In this document: positions 1 through 7,686 of the stretch, piece by piece
Layout: every line of letters begins with the position of its first letter
Position numbering within the stretch: position 1 is the stretch's first letter
Assembly (NCBI RefSeq): GCF_030506325.1
Contig: NZ_CP120683.1
Location: forward strand, 1,178,001 to 1,242,000
Length of the DNA: 64,000 nt
Reading direction: 5' to 3'
Origin: Tunicatimonas pelagia
GTDB taxonomy: Bacteria > Bacteroidota > Bacteroidia > Cytophagales > Cyclobacteriaceae
Position numbers and translations under genes: made by a program
Notes under the pieces: generated by a model
What the model was told of the DNA's origin: nothing
What the model saw: only the letters and a program-made list of their open reading frames with translations
Databases searched by the model: none

Positions 1-366
1 AAAGAGATGAAGGGAGAAAAAGAACTTACCGAAACGTTGCAACTCGCTGAAAAGACATCACAAGGGCTTACCGAAGAGCTTGAAATCGCTAACGAAGCGC
101 GAGTCTTGTTGCAAACGCAACTCAATAAGCAGCAAAGCGAATTAACAGAAAGTAAACAAGCGTTAGTAAAGCTCCAGCAGAATTTTACCAAGCAACAGCG
201 AGCGCATCAGGAGGAATTACGGATGGTGGCCGAAAACCGAATGTGCCTGACCTGCGGGTACCAAGCCAAAAGCCGTCAGCAACTTTCTCGCTACAAACGC
301 GATTGTCAGCAGTGTATTCAGCGGCGTAGTCAGAAAAAGAACTTGTTGAATCATCAAGACGCATGA
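1..366 (+). CDS. Partial coiled-coil protein with C-terminal Cys cluster
   Basis: The reading frame is open from the first base, so the true start may lie upstream; an ATG is present at 7. About 80 residues are rich in Glu, Gln, Lys and Leu and should form a coiled coil. The C-terminal part carries CLTC and, about 27 residues on, CQQC, a spacing that could bind one zinc ion. No family is recognised. It lies at the left of the mobile region, transcribed toward the interrupted gene at 574, and may be element cargo or an accessory DNA-binding factor. The function is unknown. Confidence 0.5.
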   Translation, partial: KEMKGEKELTETLQLAEKTSQGLTEELEIANEARVLLQTQLNKQQSELTESKQALVKLQQNFTKQQRAHQEELRMVAENRMCLTCGYQAKSRQQLSRYKRDCQQCIQRRSQKKNLLNHQDA

Positions 367-1559
367 AAAAGAAAAGGCAACCCTAACAGAGTGGCCCTTT
401 CTATGCATAAGAAGTATTATTTCAAGACACAAATGTACGTAACTTGTTTAAATAATACATGATTAAATTAAACATTTTTTAATTTTTCTTTGTATTACTC
501 ATATAATCGCCCGTATTTTGTAATAATTATTGTCGCTTTTGTTGTAAAAACTTACTTGTATTCTTCTTAGCATATGCAGTTTGAATTGGATATTCTCACG
601 CAGTGTATCTCGGGCTCCCTATCGCTTTCCCACATTCGCCGTAGCGATCTTTCGCAGCCTCGTCATCTACTCAAAGAACGTTTCCCGTTTTGTCTCAAGC
701 ACTACTGGGTAGTCTATACCCGAAACCAAGATTCATGGCAACTACAATCATTTGTTCGGCACTGTCTGGACGAACTGTATGAGCTACCCATCACCTATCC
801 TGACCAGGTGTACCCTTCGGTTGAAAAGGGACCTTATGCTGCTATGCTTCCCTCCCTAGCAGCGTACTTTCAAGTACCGATGGCGGATGTTGCTTGGACA
901 ACCTATCATCAGAAAGAGCATGAGCTCATTGTTGAACTCATCGTGCTTTCAGAATTTGATCAACTAGAACCCACGGAGATATACTTTCACTACTACCAAT
1001 ACGTATTGGAAGAAGAAGCCGAGCGCATCAAGGAACAGTGGGCCCGGACGATCTTTAGTATACCTAAAGAAAAGACGATTCGCCTCTATTTACGTAACCA
1101 TCAGCAAGCCTTGCTTCGCCTCAAAGAACAAATACTACCATATATTCAGGAAACTGAGCATGAACACTTAGACCGTTACGCCCCGGTGTTTTGTTTGGAA
1201 GATACCTACAAGGCCATGTACAGTGTAGTAGATGAACTCTTGATGCATTTGGAACATCAGTACGGAACCTATTTAGACCTGGAGGCGCGGCTCTCCTACC
1301 GGAAGCGACAACAGTCGTTACGAGAATTAGCTTCCGAGCTTAACTGGTTGCAAACGCAACTACCTCGCCTGCCTGAGGTGATGCGTCCCTTGGTGCAAGC
1401 CCCCCTGGAAAAATTGCACCAGCTACCCTACGACCACCAATTCACCTATCAGCAACTGGCTTACGGTCGCTACTGGCTTAAAGTATTGATCAAAGTGTTC
1501 CGCAAAGCGAAGACTATTACAGGTCTAGTCATGCTCAAGGGAGCGATCCAGGCTGATTT

Positions 1560-1568
1560 TAATGATTT
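1560..1568. repeat. Left target-site duplication TAATGATTT
   Basis: Nine bases identical to 3150-3158 flank the insertion sequence. Collapsing the two copies restores the reading frame of the interrupted gene. Confidence 0.9.
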
Positions 1569-3149
1569 GAGTGTATAACGAATTGGGTGCAGAGGAAAAG
1601 CGAGTGGGAATGCAGAGATTCCCTTAATTTTGAGGTCTTCAACCACCATCAAAAAAACTCGCTATGGAAGTAAAGGAAGCAAAAATCAACCAGATAAGAC
1701 AACACTTAGATCAGATAATAGCCCAAATGGATGCCCGAAGTAAAGAAGGAATGAGAATTCATCAGGTAGAGCGGTCTTTGTTTACCAGTTTATTGCAGTT
1801 AGGTTTTCAACTGTTAGAATACTACATTTTGAGTATACAACAGGTAGTCGCTGTTCAGGGGGTTCCCGTTGATCGTGCAGGGGAAAAGATGAAGAACACC
1901 GGGCTGCGTAGTCGGCCTTACCGAAGCATTTTTGGCCCGTTATCCATTGCCCGCCCCAAGTATTACTCAACCACTGGTAAGAGCTATTACCGGCTGGACG
2001 AAGCGTTGGGCTTACCCAAGAGCAACTATTCTTACGTATTGGATGATTGGTTAGGGTATGGGGCCACCGAGATGGACTTTGCCCAAAGTGCTGAGCAGTT
2101 GGAGCGCATCTTAGGTCATCCCCTAAGGGGTATGCAAAGCCAACGGTGTAGTTACAGGCTTTGCGAGCAAGTAAAAGACTTTTATGAGCAACAAGCCTGG
2201 GAAAACATAGAAGATGGTACTCATTTGAGCGTAGGCTTTGACGGTAAGGGGGTGCCCATTCGTCGCAGCGAAACTCAGCGAGCTGAGGAAAGTACGGCGG
2301 TTCGTCTGAGCAAAGGACAGAAGAAGGGGGTCAAAAAAGAAGCCACAGTAAGCCTGAGCAGTTCGTTTACCCCGCGGCCCCGGCAGGCTCAAGAACTCTT
2401 AGAGAGCTTGTTTTGCCCTACCCATGAGCCGCAGAAGCCCGATGGAGGGCATACCTGGCACGAGCACAAGCATCTACGAGCCTTTCTCTCAGACAAGGTA
2501 GGGGCCATCCGCTACGGGGTGGAAAACCTACTTCGGCGCGATGCTAGTGCAAAAAAGCCGATCATCGTTTTGATAGACGGTGACCGAGCCTTAGAAAAAG
2601 CAGTTCGGCAAGTGGTAGAAGAAAAGAAAGTTACCCATCGGGTAGAGGCCTACGTACTGGATTTTATTCACTTGCTAGAGTACGTTTGGAAGGTGGCTAA
2701 CGCTCATTGGGGGGAGAAGCATCCCAATCGTTTTGCTTGGGTGAGAAGCCAAGCCGCCTTGTTACTAGACAGCCAGCATGATGAGGTACGACAGCAATGG
2801 CAAGTTATCTTGCAACAGGCTACCTTGTCTCAATACAAGCGTGACACTGTCCAACGAGCCATCACCTACCTGACCAACCATCAGCATATGGTAGATTACA
2901 AAACCTATCTACAGCTAGGATTTCCTATCACCACCGGAGCGGTGGAAAGTGCCTGTGGACATTTTGTAAAGAGCCGTATGGAGAGAAACGGCATGCATTG
3001 GGGAAAACAAGGTGCGCAGAATATGCTCAACCTACGAGCCGTCAGAAAGAACGGCGATTGGGACAACTACCTACAAACAGTAGTCAAACACGAACAACAA
3101 GCTCTTTACCAAAAAGCTGCCTGAGTTACACCCTTTTTGTTATACACTC
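1569..3149 (+). mobile_element. ISKra4-family insertion sequence, complete
   Basis: The element is 1581 bp with imperfect terminal inverted repeats. Left GAGTGTATAAC (1569-1579) is matched exactly by the right end (3139-3149, complement); after five mismatched bases GGGTG matches again. The 9-bp TAATGATTT is found on both sides (1560-1568 and 3150-3158). Because GAG follows the target on both sides, a 12-bp duplication with a shorter left end is also possible. One transposase gene fills the element. Intact ends and an open transposase frame suggest a recent insertion. Confidence 0.9.
1664..3124 (+). CDS. ISKra4-family transposase
   Basis: This is a 486-residue DDE-type transposase. Recognition rests on the C-terminal block ITTGAVESACGHFVKSRMER followed by GMHWGKQGAQNMLNLRAV, which is characteristic of ISKra4-family enzymes, with the final catalytic Glu in AVES. 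Earlier acidic candidates are in VGFDGKGVP (about residue 194) and IVLIDGDRAL (about 305), and the LDFIHLLEYVWK motif lies between. The length fits the family (about 450-500). It starts 95 bp inside the left end and stops 25 bp before the right end. No frameshift or internal stop is seen, so it is probably functional. Confidence 0.93.
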   Translation: MEVKEAKINQIRQHLDQIIAQMDARSKEGMRIHQVERSLFTSLLQLGFQLLEYYILSIQQVVAVQGVPVDRAGEKMKNTGLRSRPYRSIFGPLSIARPKYYSTTGKSYYRLDEALGLPKSNYSYVLDDWLGYGATEMDFAQSAEQLERILGHPLRGMQSQRCSYRLCEQVKDFYEQQAWENIEDGTHLSVGFDGKGVPIRRSETQRAEESTAVRLSKGQKKGVKKEATVSLSSSFTPRPRQAQELLESLFCPTHEPQKPDGGHTWHEHKHLRAFLSDKVGAIRYGVENLLRRDASAKKPIIVLIDGDRALEKAVRQVVEEKKVTHRVEAYVLDFIHLLEYVWKVANAHWGEKHPNRFAWVRSQAALLLDSQHDEVRQQWQVILQQATLSQYKRDTVQRAITYLTNHQHMVDYKTYLQLGFPITTGAVESACGHFVKSRMERNGMHWGKQGAQNMLNLRAVRKNGDWDNYLQTVVKHEQQALYQKAA

Positions 3150-3158
3150 TAATGATTT
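3150..3158. repeat. Right target-site duplication TAATGATTT
   Basis: This is the partner of 1560-1568, directly after the right inverted repeat of the insertion sequence. Confidence 0.9.
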
Positions 3159-3640
3159 GAGCATGCTGCACATGCTCACCGACTATTTACAGCAAGATAT
3201 TAATCAGCAACCTGATCCGTTTGCCCGGTTTCGCTACTGGCTCAAGGCCGTCCGACAAATACCTATTCAAAGTCCATTACGTTACCTGCCCACCTTACCC
3301 TCACTTCAAGAGCAGGTAGAGGGGTGGCTGCAGGAAGAATTGGCCTACCGGGAAAGTTTAGCGGATGAGGGTTCCGTACCAAGAGCCCCCACGGCTATTC
3401 CAACCAATTTATCCGTAAGTCAATGGGCCTTGCTGCTACGGGTAATGAAGGAAGTAGGTATCCTGAAACCGCAGCAGCAAATGGACTTGTTTCGCACCTT
3501 TGGACAAATCCTCTCTACCAAGCGGGTATCCCGGATGTCTATCGATAGCTTGCAATCCAAGTACTACAATGTAGAAGATAGTACTCGTAGTGCCCTTCAG
3601 GAAAAGATCCACCAAATGCTGCAAGCAATACGACAAGCGT

Positions 3641-3850
3641 AGTGATCAGGTCACTTTGTTAAGAAAAAGTTGTAGGCACCTACACCCATCGGTAGTGATC
3701 CAGTGTATTAATACTACCTGTGATACATGACTCCAAAGCGGGTGAAATTCTCATAGAGATTTCGATCAAGCTAAAGCTAAAGCAAAAACAACTTTTTTTT
3801 AACTTTTTTTTGCCTGATAATCAATAGTTTAGGTAGGGTTGTACAACCCT
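3641..3850. other. Candidate replication or transfer origin region
   Basis: The 273-bp gap before the replication genes is dense in symmetry. It contains AGTGA/TCACT (3641-3655), TGTAGG-CA-CCTACA (3671-3684), GGTAGT/ACTACC (3691-3718), the direct repeat AAGCTA-AAGCTA-AAGC (3768-3783), a T-rich stretch (about 3791-3811) and the perfect 16-bp palindrome AGGGTTGTACAACCCT (3835-3850). Dyads, short direct repeats and an AT-rich tract next to initiator and loader genes are the usual make-up of an origin. Function is inferred only. Confidence 0.4.
3835..3850. promoter_or_regulatory. Perfect 16-bp palindrome, putative operator
   Basis: AGGGTTGTACAACCCT is its own reverse complement and lies 65 bp before the HTH_17 gene that opens the element's operon. 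A nearby TACAAC (3851-3856) repeats one half-site. It is probably the binding site of one of the three HTH proteins that follow. Confidence 0.55.
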
Positions 3851-3915
3851 TACAACTGTTTTGGATTGCTGCTTTGCTGCATCTTTGGGGCATGTTTCAC
3901 TTACCTACATAAGAC

Positions 3916-4203
3916 ATGCCAGCACATATTGTTACGACTGAAGACCTGATGGTTTTCAAAGAAGAGCTCTTGGATGAGCTAAAAAAAATACTCGCCCAAA
4001 CCCATCCACCGGTTCAGCCCTGGCTACGTTCAGCGGAAGTCCGAGAGCGGCTCAACATCTCAGCCGCTACGCTACAAACGTTTCGTATCAATGGGGTGCT
4101 ACCCTACAGTAAAATCGGCGGGATGCTGTTTTATCCCCAGGATGGTATTCAGCGGGTACTGGAAGAAAATTTAATCAATAACGCTAATCCTGTCTCCCGA
4201 TGA
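3916..4203 (+). CDS. HTH_17 / excisionase-type DNA-binding protein
   Basis: This 95-residue protein has an N-terminal helix followed by a MerR-like winged-helix unit: WLRSAEVRERLNISAATLQTF, then GVLPYSKIGGMLFYP. Proteins of this kind in Bacteroidetes conjugative and mobilisable elements act as excisionase or regulatory factors. It is the first gene of the replication and transfer operon and overlaps the next gene by the ATGA junction at 4200-4203, which suggests translational coupling. A regulatory or recombination-directionality role is inferred from the fold and context. Confidence 0.78.
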   Translation: MPAHIVTTEDLMVFKEELLDELKKILAQTHPPVQPWLRSAEVRERLNISAATLQTFRINGVLPYSKIGGMLFYPQDGIQRVLEENLINNANPVSR

Positions 4204-4517
4204 GCCTCACTGCCAACCATCCCATTCAACTACCGGCCATCGTGTGGCAAAATAGTCACCTCTCGGCTTCAGCCAAACTGCTCTACGGCGAAATTGCTTA
4301 CCTGTGCCGAGAAGAGGGTTATTGCCCACTCAGCTACACCTATTTCGCTGAACGCCATTACGTGACCTATAAAACAGTCAAAGCCTGGCTTGCCCAACTA
4401 GAAGAAGTAGGGCTTATTCGGATGCGCTACCATGCGTCAGGTCAGCAGCGATTGCTGTACTTGGAAAGCAACAAAGAAGACTCCATTAAAAACCAACTAA
4501 CCGTTCCCTTTACCTGA
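4200..4517 (+). CDS. Small HTH_36 winged-helix protein
   Basis: The 105 residues are nearly all one winged helix: LSASAKLLYGEIAYLCREEGYC, then a recognition helix near YKTVKAWLAQLEEVGLIRM. This is the HTH_36 fold found in phage and plasmid replication initiators. It resembles the N-terminus of the next protein (LYGEI, QGYC, VxxWLxQL), so the two are probably duplicates, this one without the C-terminal domain. It overlaps the upstream gene by 4 bp and the downstream gene by one base, so co-translation is likely. It may modulate the larger paralogue. Confidence 0.75.
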   Translation: MSLTANHPIQLPAIVWQNSHLSASAKLLYGEIAYLCREEGYCPLSYTYFAERHYVTYKTVKAWLAQLEEVGLIRMRYHASGQQRLLYLESNKEDSIKNQLTVPFT

Positions 4518-5383
4518 TGAAATATCCTACGTATCAGATTAACTTACCCGCCCAAATCCGACTAGACCGGACACTTTCCGCCCATGCCCGGTTACTGTAC
4601 GGCGAAATCAAAGCCCTCTGTGACCAACAAGGCTACTGCTGGGCAAGTAACCAGTATTTAGCCCGGCTCTACGGGGTCCAGAAGGAAACGGTCTCGGTTT
4701 GGCTACGCCAACTTCGTAGGGGTGGATGGATAGAAATCCAGCTGGATACCAGCCAGGGAAACCTACGAAAAATCTACCTGACCCAACTCAAAAACGTCGC
4801 TACCCCCTCTAACGAAAAATCACAAGGGGGAGTGGGAGAAACCACAAGAGGTCTTATGAATACATCACCCCCCTCTTGTGATTCTATCGGTGCGAAACCA
4901 CCCGCACTCCTTAGTAGTATTATTATCGATAAGAATGATCGAGTAGATAGTACCCCTCTTACGATTTTATCAGTGTCGGAAGAAAGGGAAAGCAAAGAAA
5001 AAAAGGGCAGTAGCGACGTAACCTCAGAGAAGCCACCCCCCCCATTCCGCTCGCCCCCCCTTCCCAGGAATAACGATATAGGGCGAGAGAACTTTACTAA
5101 GCCTATGGTTCAAGAAGTAGAAGCCTATATGCAACAGCAAACGGAACTTTGTCCTAATGCTTCAGTAGCAAAAGTTCAAGCATCTCGCTTCGTCAACTAT
5201 TACCAGTCCAACGGCTGGAAGGTCGGTCGCCACCCGATGCAGGACTGGCAGGCGGCTGCTCGTAACTGGCTATTCAACCTTCAGGATTATGAAAAAACTC
5301 AGCGATCTTATCCCCAAAAATCATTCGCCAACCCTACCGAAGAATCCAGCGAGCGTCCGATGGACTACAGCATCCCGCTGTGA
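4517..5383 (+). CDS. HTH_36 replication initiator-like protein
   Basis: The 288-residue protein has an HTH_36 domain at about 8-95 (LSAHARLLYGEIKALC; KETVSVWLRQLRRGGWIEI), a low-complexity Ser/Pro linker at about 100-190, and a C-terminal block (VNYYQSNGWKVGRHPMQDWQ, then AAARNWLF). That block matches the C-terminal motif of phage-type replication proteins that recruit a helicase loader. The last 95 bp overlap the start of the DnaC-like ATPase gene in another frame. Together these genes look like an initiator and loader pair. The DNA target is probably in 3641-3850 (inference). Confidence 0.75.
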   Translation: MKYPTYQINLPAQIRLDRTLSAHARLLYGEIKALCDQQGYCWASNQYLARLYGVQKETVSVWLRQLRRGGWIEIQLDTSQGNLRKIYLTQLKNVATPSNEKSQGGVGETTRGLMNTSPPSCDSIGAKPPALLSSIIIDKNDRVDSTPLTILSVSEERESKEKKGSSDVTSEKPPPPFRSPPLPRNNDIGRENFTKPMVQEVEAYMQQQTELCPNASVAKVQASRFVNYYQSNGWKVGRHPMQDWQAAARNWLFNLQDYEKTQRSYPQKSFANPTEESSERPMDYSIPL

Positions 5384-6032
5384 GGCTGACGTATCCGGTA
5401 ATATTCAGGATTTTGACGAGATCTACCGTCGGTTCATCGTCAGTGCTCATCAGCAAGTACCCCAGTTTGTGGTTGATGAGATGAACAAACCGATAATCCA
5501 GAAGCTATTGGCGTACTTTTCGGCAAACTACTCCTCGTGTCAGACGCTGAACGTTGACCCCAAAAAAGGGCTGTTGCTAATGGGGCCGGTAGGCTGCGGA
5601 AAAACCACACTCATGAAACTCTGCTGGGATTTTTTCAATAAGCCTTTTCGTATCATGGCTTCTAGGAAGATTAGCCAGCAGTTCGCTCAGGAAGGTTACC
5701 CCGCTTTATTTCGCTATGGTTCACAGTCGTATCGCATCAAGCATTTGGGCTATGGGCCGATTGTGTACTACGATCAGCCCATCGCCTACTGCCTGGACGA
5801 CGTGGGGGTAGAACCCTTCGCCAAGCACTTTGGTAATGACTGTAACGTGATCGCTGAAGTATTATTAGACCGCTACGAAGAGTTTGCGAGTCGCGGCTTG
5901 ATTACACACCTGACCACCAACCTGGATACTCAAGCTTTCACTCAGCGCTATCATCAGCGAGTTCGCTCCCGGCTGCGGGAAATGTGCAACCTCATTGCTT
6001 TTCCTACTGAAATTCCCGACCGACGAAAATAG
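5289..6032 (+). CDS. DnaC-like AAA ATPase, helicase loader
   Basis: A 247-residue AAA+ ATPase. Walker A is GPVGCGKTT (about residue 99), Walker B is CLDDVG (about 161), a sensor-like THLTTNL follows (about 206) and the arginine-finger region is RVRSRLREM (about 222). This order fits the DnaC/IstB-type loaders. The ATG at 5289 lies inside the upstream gene; there is no ATG, GTG or TTG in the following stretch until well into conserved sequence, so the 95-bp overlap is probably real. It should load a replicative helicase for the element's own replication. Confidence 0.8.
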   Translation: MKKLSDLIPKNHSPTLPKNPASVRWTTASRCEADVSGNIQDFDEIYRRFIVSAHQQVPQFVVDEMNKPIIQKLLAYFSANYSSCQTLNVDPKKGLLLMGPVGCGKTTLMKLCWDFFNKPFRIMASRKISQQFAQEGYPALFRYGSQSYRIKHLGYGPIVYYDQPIAYCLDDVGVEPFAKHFGNDCNVIAEVLLDRYEEFASRGLITHLTTNLDTQAFTQRYHQRVRSRLREMCNLIAFPTEIPDRRK

Positions 6033-6193
6033 TTCATAAAAGCTTTTGGATAGCAAGAAGGAAGTTGACAAGTACCTATGCAACTCATTGATAGCCAATA
6101 AGATAGTGCAGAGGGCGATAGTTCATCAGTACCTCAGTCTTCTAAGTGACTGATTTTCAACACTTCCATCAGTACCCAACTAAGTACCTAACG

Positions 6194-6673
6194 ATGTATT
6201 ACAGTAAAAAAGTCAATGTTTCTGAGACGGGCCATCGCCGGATTGAACGGGAGGCCGAACGGCTCGGTGTGTCCCATAAGAACTACGTAGAAGCAGCTAC
6301 CGCCTTCTTTGCCGAGCGGCAACTAGATCCTCATACGTACCAGCCCGAAGCCACCAAACAACTGCTGCAACAAGTAGTCGACCGCCTGTTCTCCTACTTG
6401 GTTCATCAGGAAAAACACCTGCTGCGAACGATCCTTTCCGAAGCAGCCAAAGCCCGCATTTTGGGGGAAGTCTCGGTCAATCACCTACTTCGTCTGCGAA
6501 CGGAAGACCACGAAAGCTACCAGCAGCTCCAGCAGCAAGACCAGCAATACCTATCCGACCGTCTCCATCAAGTCCTAGACCAACTGGAGACTCGTGCTAC
6601 TTCCCCACCTACATCAACTAGTTCATCCAATCCCCAGTACCCAAATCCCGATTCACGGCGGCCTAATACCTAG
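6194..6673 (+). CDS. BfmA/BtgA-family mobilisation accessory protein
   Basis: The N-terminus (KVNVSETGHRRIEREAERLG, then VSHKNYVEAATAFFAERQLDP) matches the ribbon-helix-helix-like start of BfmA/BtgA mobilisation proteins of Bacteroides elements, followed by the helical LLQQVVDRLFSYLVHQEKHLL region. These bind oriT and assist the relaxase. I chose the ATG at 6194 because homology begins there; an in-frame GTG at 6146 would add 16 residues. The C-terminus is a low-complexity Ser/Pro/Asn tail. The candidate relaxase starts 5 bp after the stop. Confidence 0.82.
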   Translation: MYYSKKVNVSETGHRRIEREAERLGVSHKNYVEAATAFFAERQLDPHTYQPEATKQLLQQVVDRLFSYLVHQEKHLLRTILSEAAKARILGEVSVNHLLRLRTEDHESYQQLQQQDQQYLSDRLHQVLDQLETRATSPPTSTSSSNPQYPNPDSRRPNT

Positions 6674-6678
6674 GAAAC

Positions 6679-7674
6679 ATGCACAGCAAAATTATCAATC
6701 CCACCCAGCACGGACGGTTTGTTTTCTCCAACCGGGGCTCTTGCCAAAAAACAATCACCTATCTGGGTCACGAAGTAGACGGGCAACCAGGCACTGCCCA
6801 CTTTTTTAATCAAGACCAACAGGCAGTCACCGGGGAGGAAGTGCGGGAGGTCATTGATCGCAATGCTAAAGGATTGAGGTGTAACCAGGAAAAATTTTAC
6901 TCGCTCGTGCTCTCACCCTCCTGTGAGGAAATTACTCACCTACAGAACGATCCTCAGAAGCTGAAAGCATTTACGGTTCAGGCGATGGAAAACTATGCCC
7001 GCAACTTTCGCTTTCCTCATCGTCCGGAAAAAAAGCTCACGTTAGCCGATCTCCACTGGTACGCCACGATTCATCAGACCCGAAAGGAAAAGAAGGGGGC
7101 AGAAAAAGGCACCTTGAAGACAGGTAATCAGGCCCATATTCACATACTGGTCAGTGCCCAGGATCAGCAGCGCAGCCTTCGGCTCAACCCCCGCAGCTAC
7201 CGCAGTCGGTTTTCTATCCGTGATTGGCAACTAAAGAACGGTCAGGATTTCCAGCAGCTATTCAACTACCAAAAAGCCACGGTATCCGAAAAACTCACCC
7301 GTAATTTACCAACGAAAACCCAGCTGCGTCACCAAGCCCGTATCCGGGACAAGGTAGGCTACCTCAACCAGTACTTTGTGGGACACTGGAAACTAGACGA
7401 AAACACAGTACTACAGCTCGGGAAAGAACAACACTACGGCAAAGGCTTTTTCTTCCGCTTGCACCACTTGACTGAGTGTTATCAGCAGGGTAAACCCGTC
7501 AATGACCCCTACCGAATGCTAGTAACGGGCAAAGATGCCCCGCGAGTTCTACCCGAACTTACGCTTACGAAGCTAGGAAAACAAAGCCGGGGGATGGGGG
7601 CTGAGGCCAAAGAGGATATCGCTCAAAAGCGCAAGAAGAAGCATCGAGAATCCCAGCCCCAAGTAGAACGATAA
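6679..7674 (+). CDS. DUF5712-type mobilisation protein, candidate relaxase
   Basis: The 331-residue protein follows the BfmA/BtgA gene as relaxases of Bacteroides mobilisable elements do. The motif HIHI in NQAHIHILVS (about residue 153) suits a metal-binding HUH-type relaxase, and an early conserved-looking GSCQKTITYL (about residue 19) is typical of these proteins. Basic residues become frequent in the last 40 positions. The DUF5712 assignment is from recollection. It would nick oriT, which is not located; candidates are the short gap at 6033-6193 and the dyads at 3641-3850. Confidence 0.7.
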   Translation: MHSKIINPTQHGRFVFSNRGSCQKTITYLGHEVDGQPGTAHFFNQDQQAVTGEEVREVIDRNAKGLRCNQEKFYSLVLSPSCEEITHLQNDPQKLKAFTVQAMENYARNFRFPHRPEKKLTLADLHWYATIHQTRKEKKGAEKGTLKTGNQAHIHILVSAQDQQRSLRLNPRSYRSRFSIRDWQLKNGQDFQQLFNYQKATVSEKLTRNLPTKTQLRHQARIRDKVGYLNQYFVGHWKLDENTVLQLGKEQHYGKGFFFRLHHLTECYQQGKPVNDPYRMLVTGKDAPRVLPELTLTKLGKQSRGMGAEAKEDIAQKRKKKHRESQPQVER

Positions 7675-7686
7675 AAGCTGACTGCT

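Larger units (their letters stand above)
574..3642 (+). pseudogene. Hypothetical element protein split by an ISKra4-type insertion
   Basis: The frame 574-1568 runs into the insertion and stops at 1578. Removing 1569-3149 and one copy of the 9-bp duplication joins it in frame to 3159-3642, giving 493 codons including the stop. The junction then reads NDLSMLHML. The N-terminal part is rich in aromatic and acidic residues with a helical middle. The C-terminal 75 residues (LSVSQWALLLRVM, then TKRVSRMSIDSLQSKYYN) resemble a block common at the end of uncharacterised proteins, including RteC-like ones, in Bacteroidetes mobile elements. That likeness comes from memory and is not tested. The downstream half has internal ATG codons (3163) but is unlikely to work alone. 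Confidence 0.75.

Noticed and set aside
1-600. Second attachment site of the element (copy of the tRNA-Ser 3' end)
   Set aside because: No copy of the tRNA 3' sequence GGATTCGAACCC is seen near the left edge; the element's end must lie outside.
2123-2392. 89-codon open frame antisense to the transposase
   Set aside because: It is a shadow of the conserved transposase frame with no recognisable motif.
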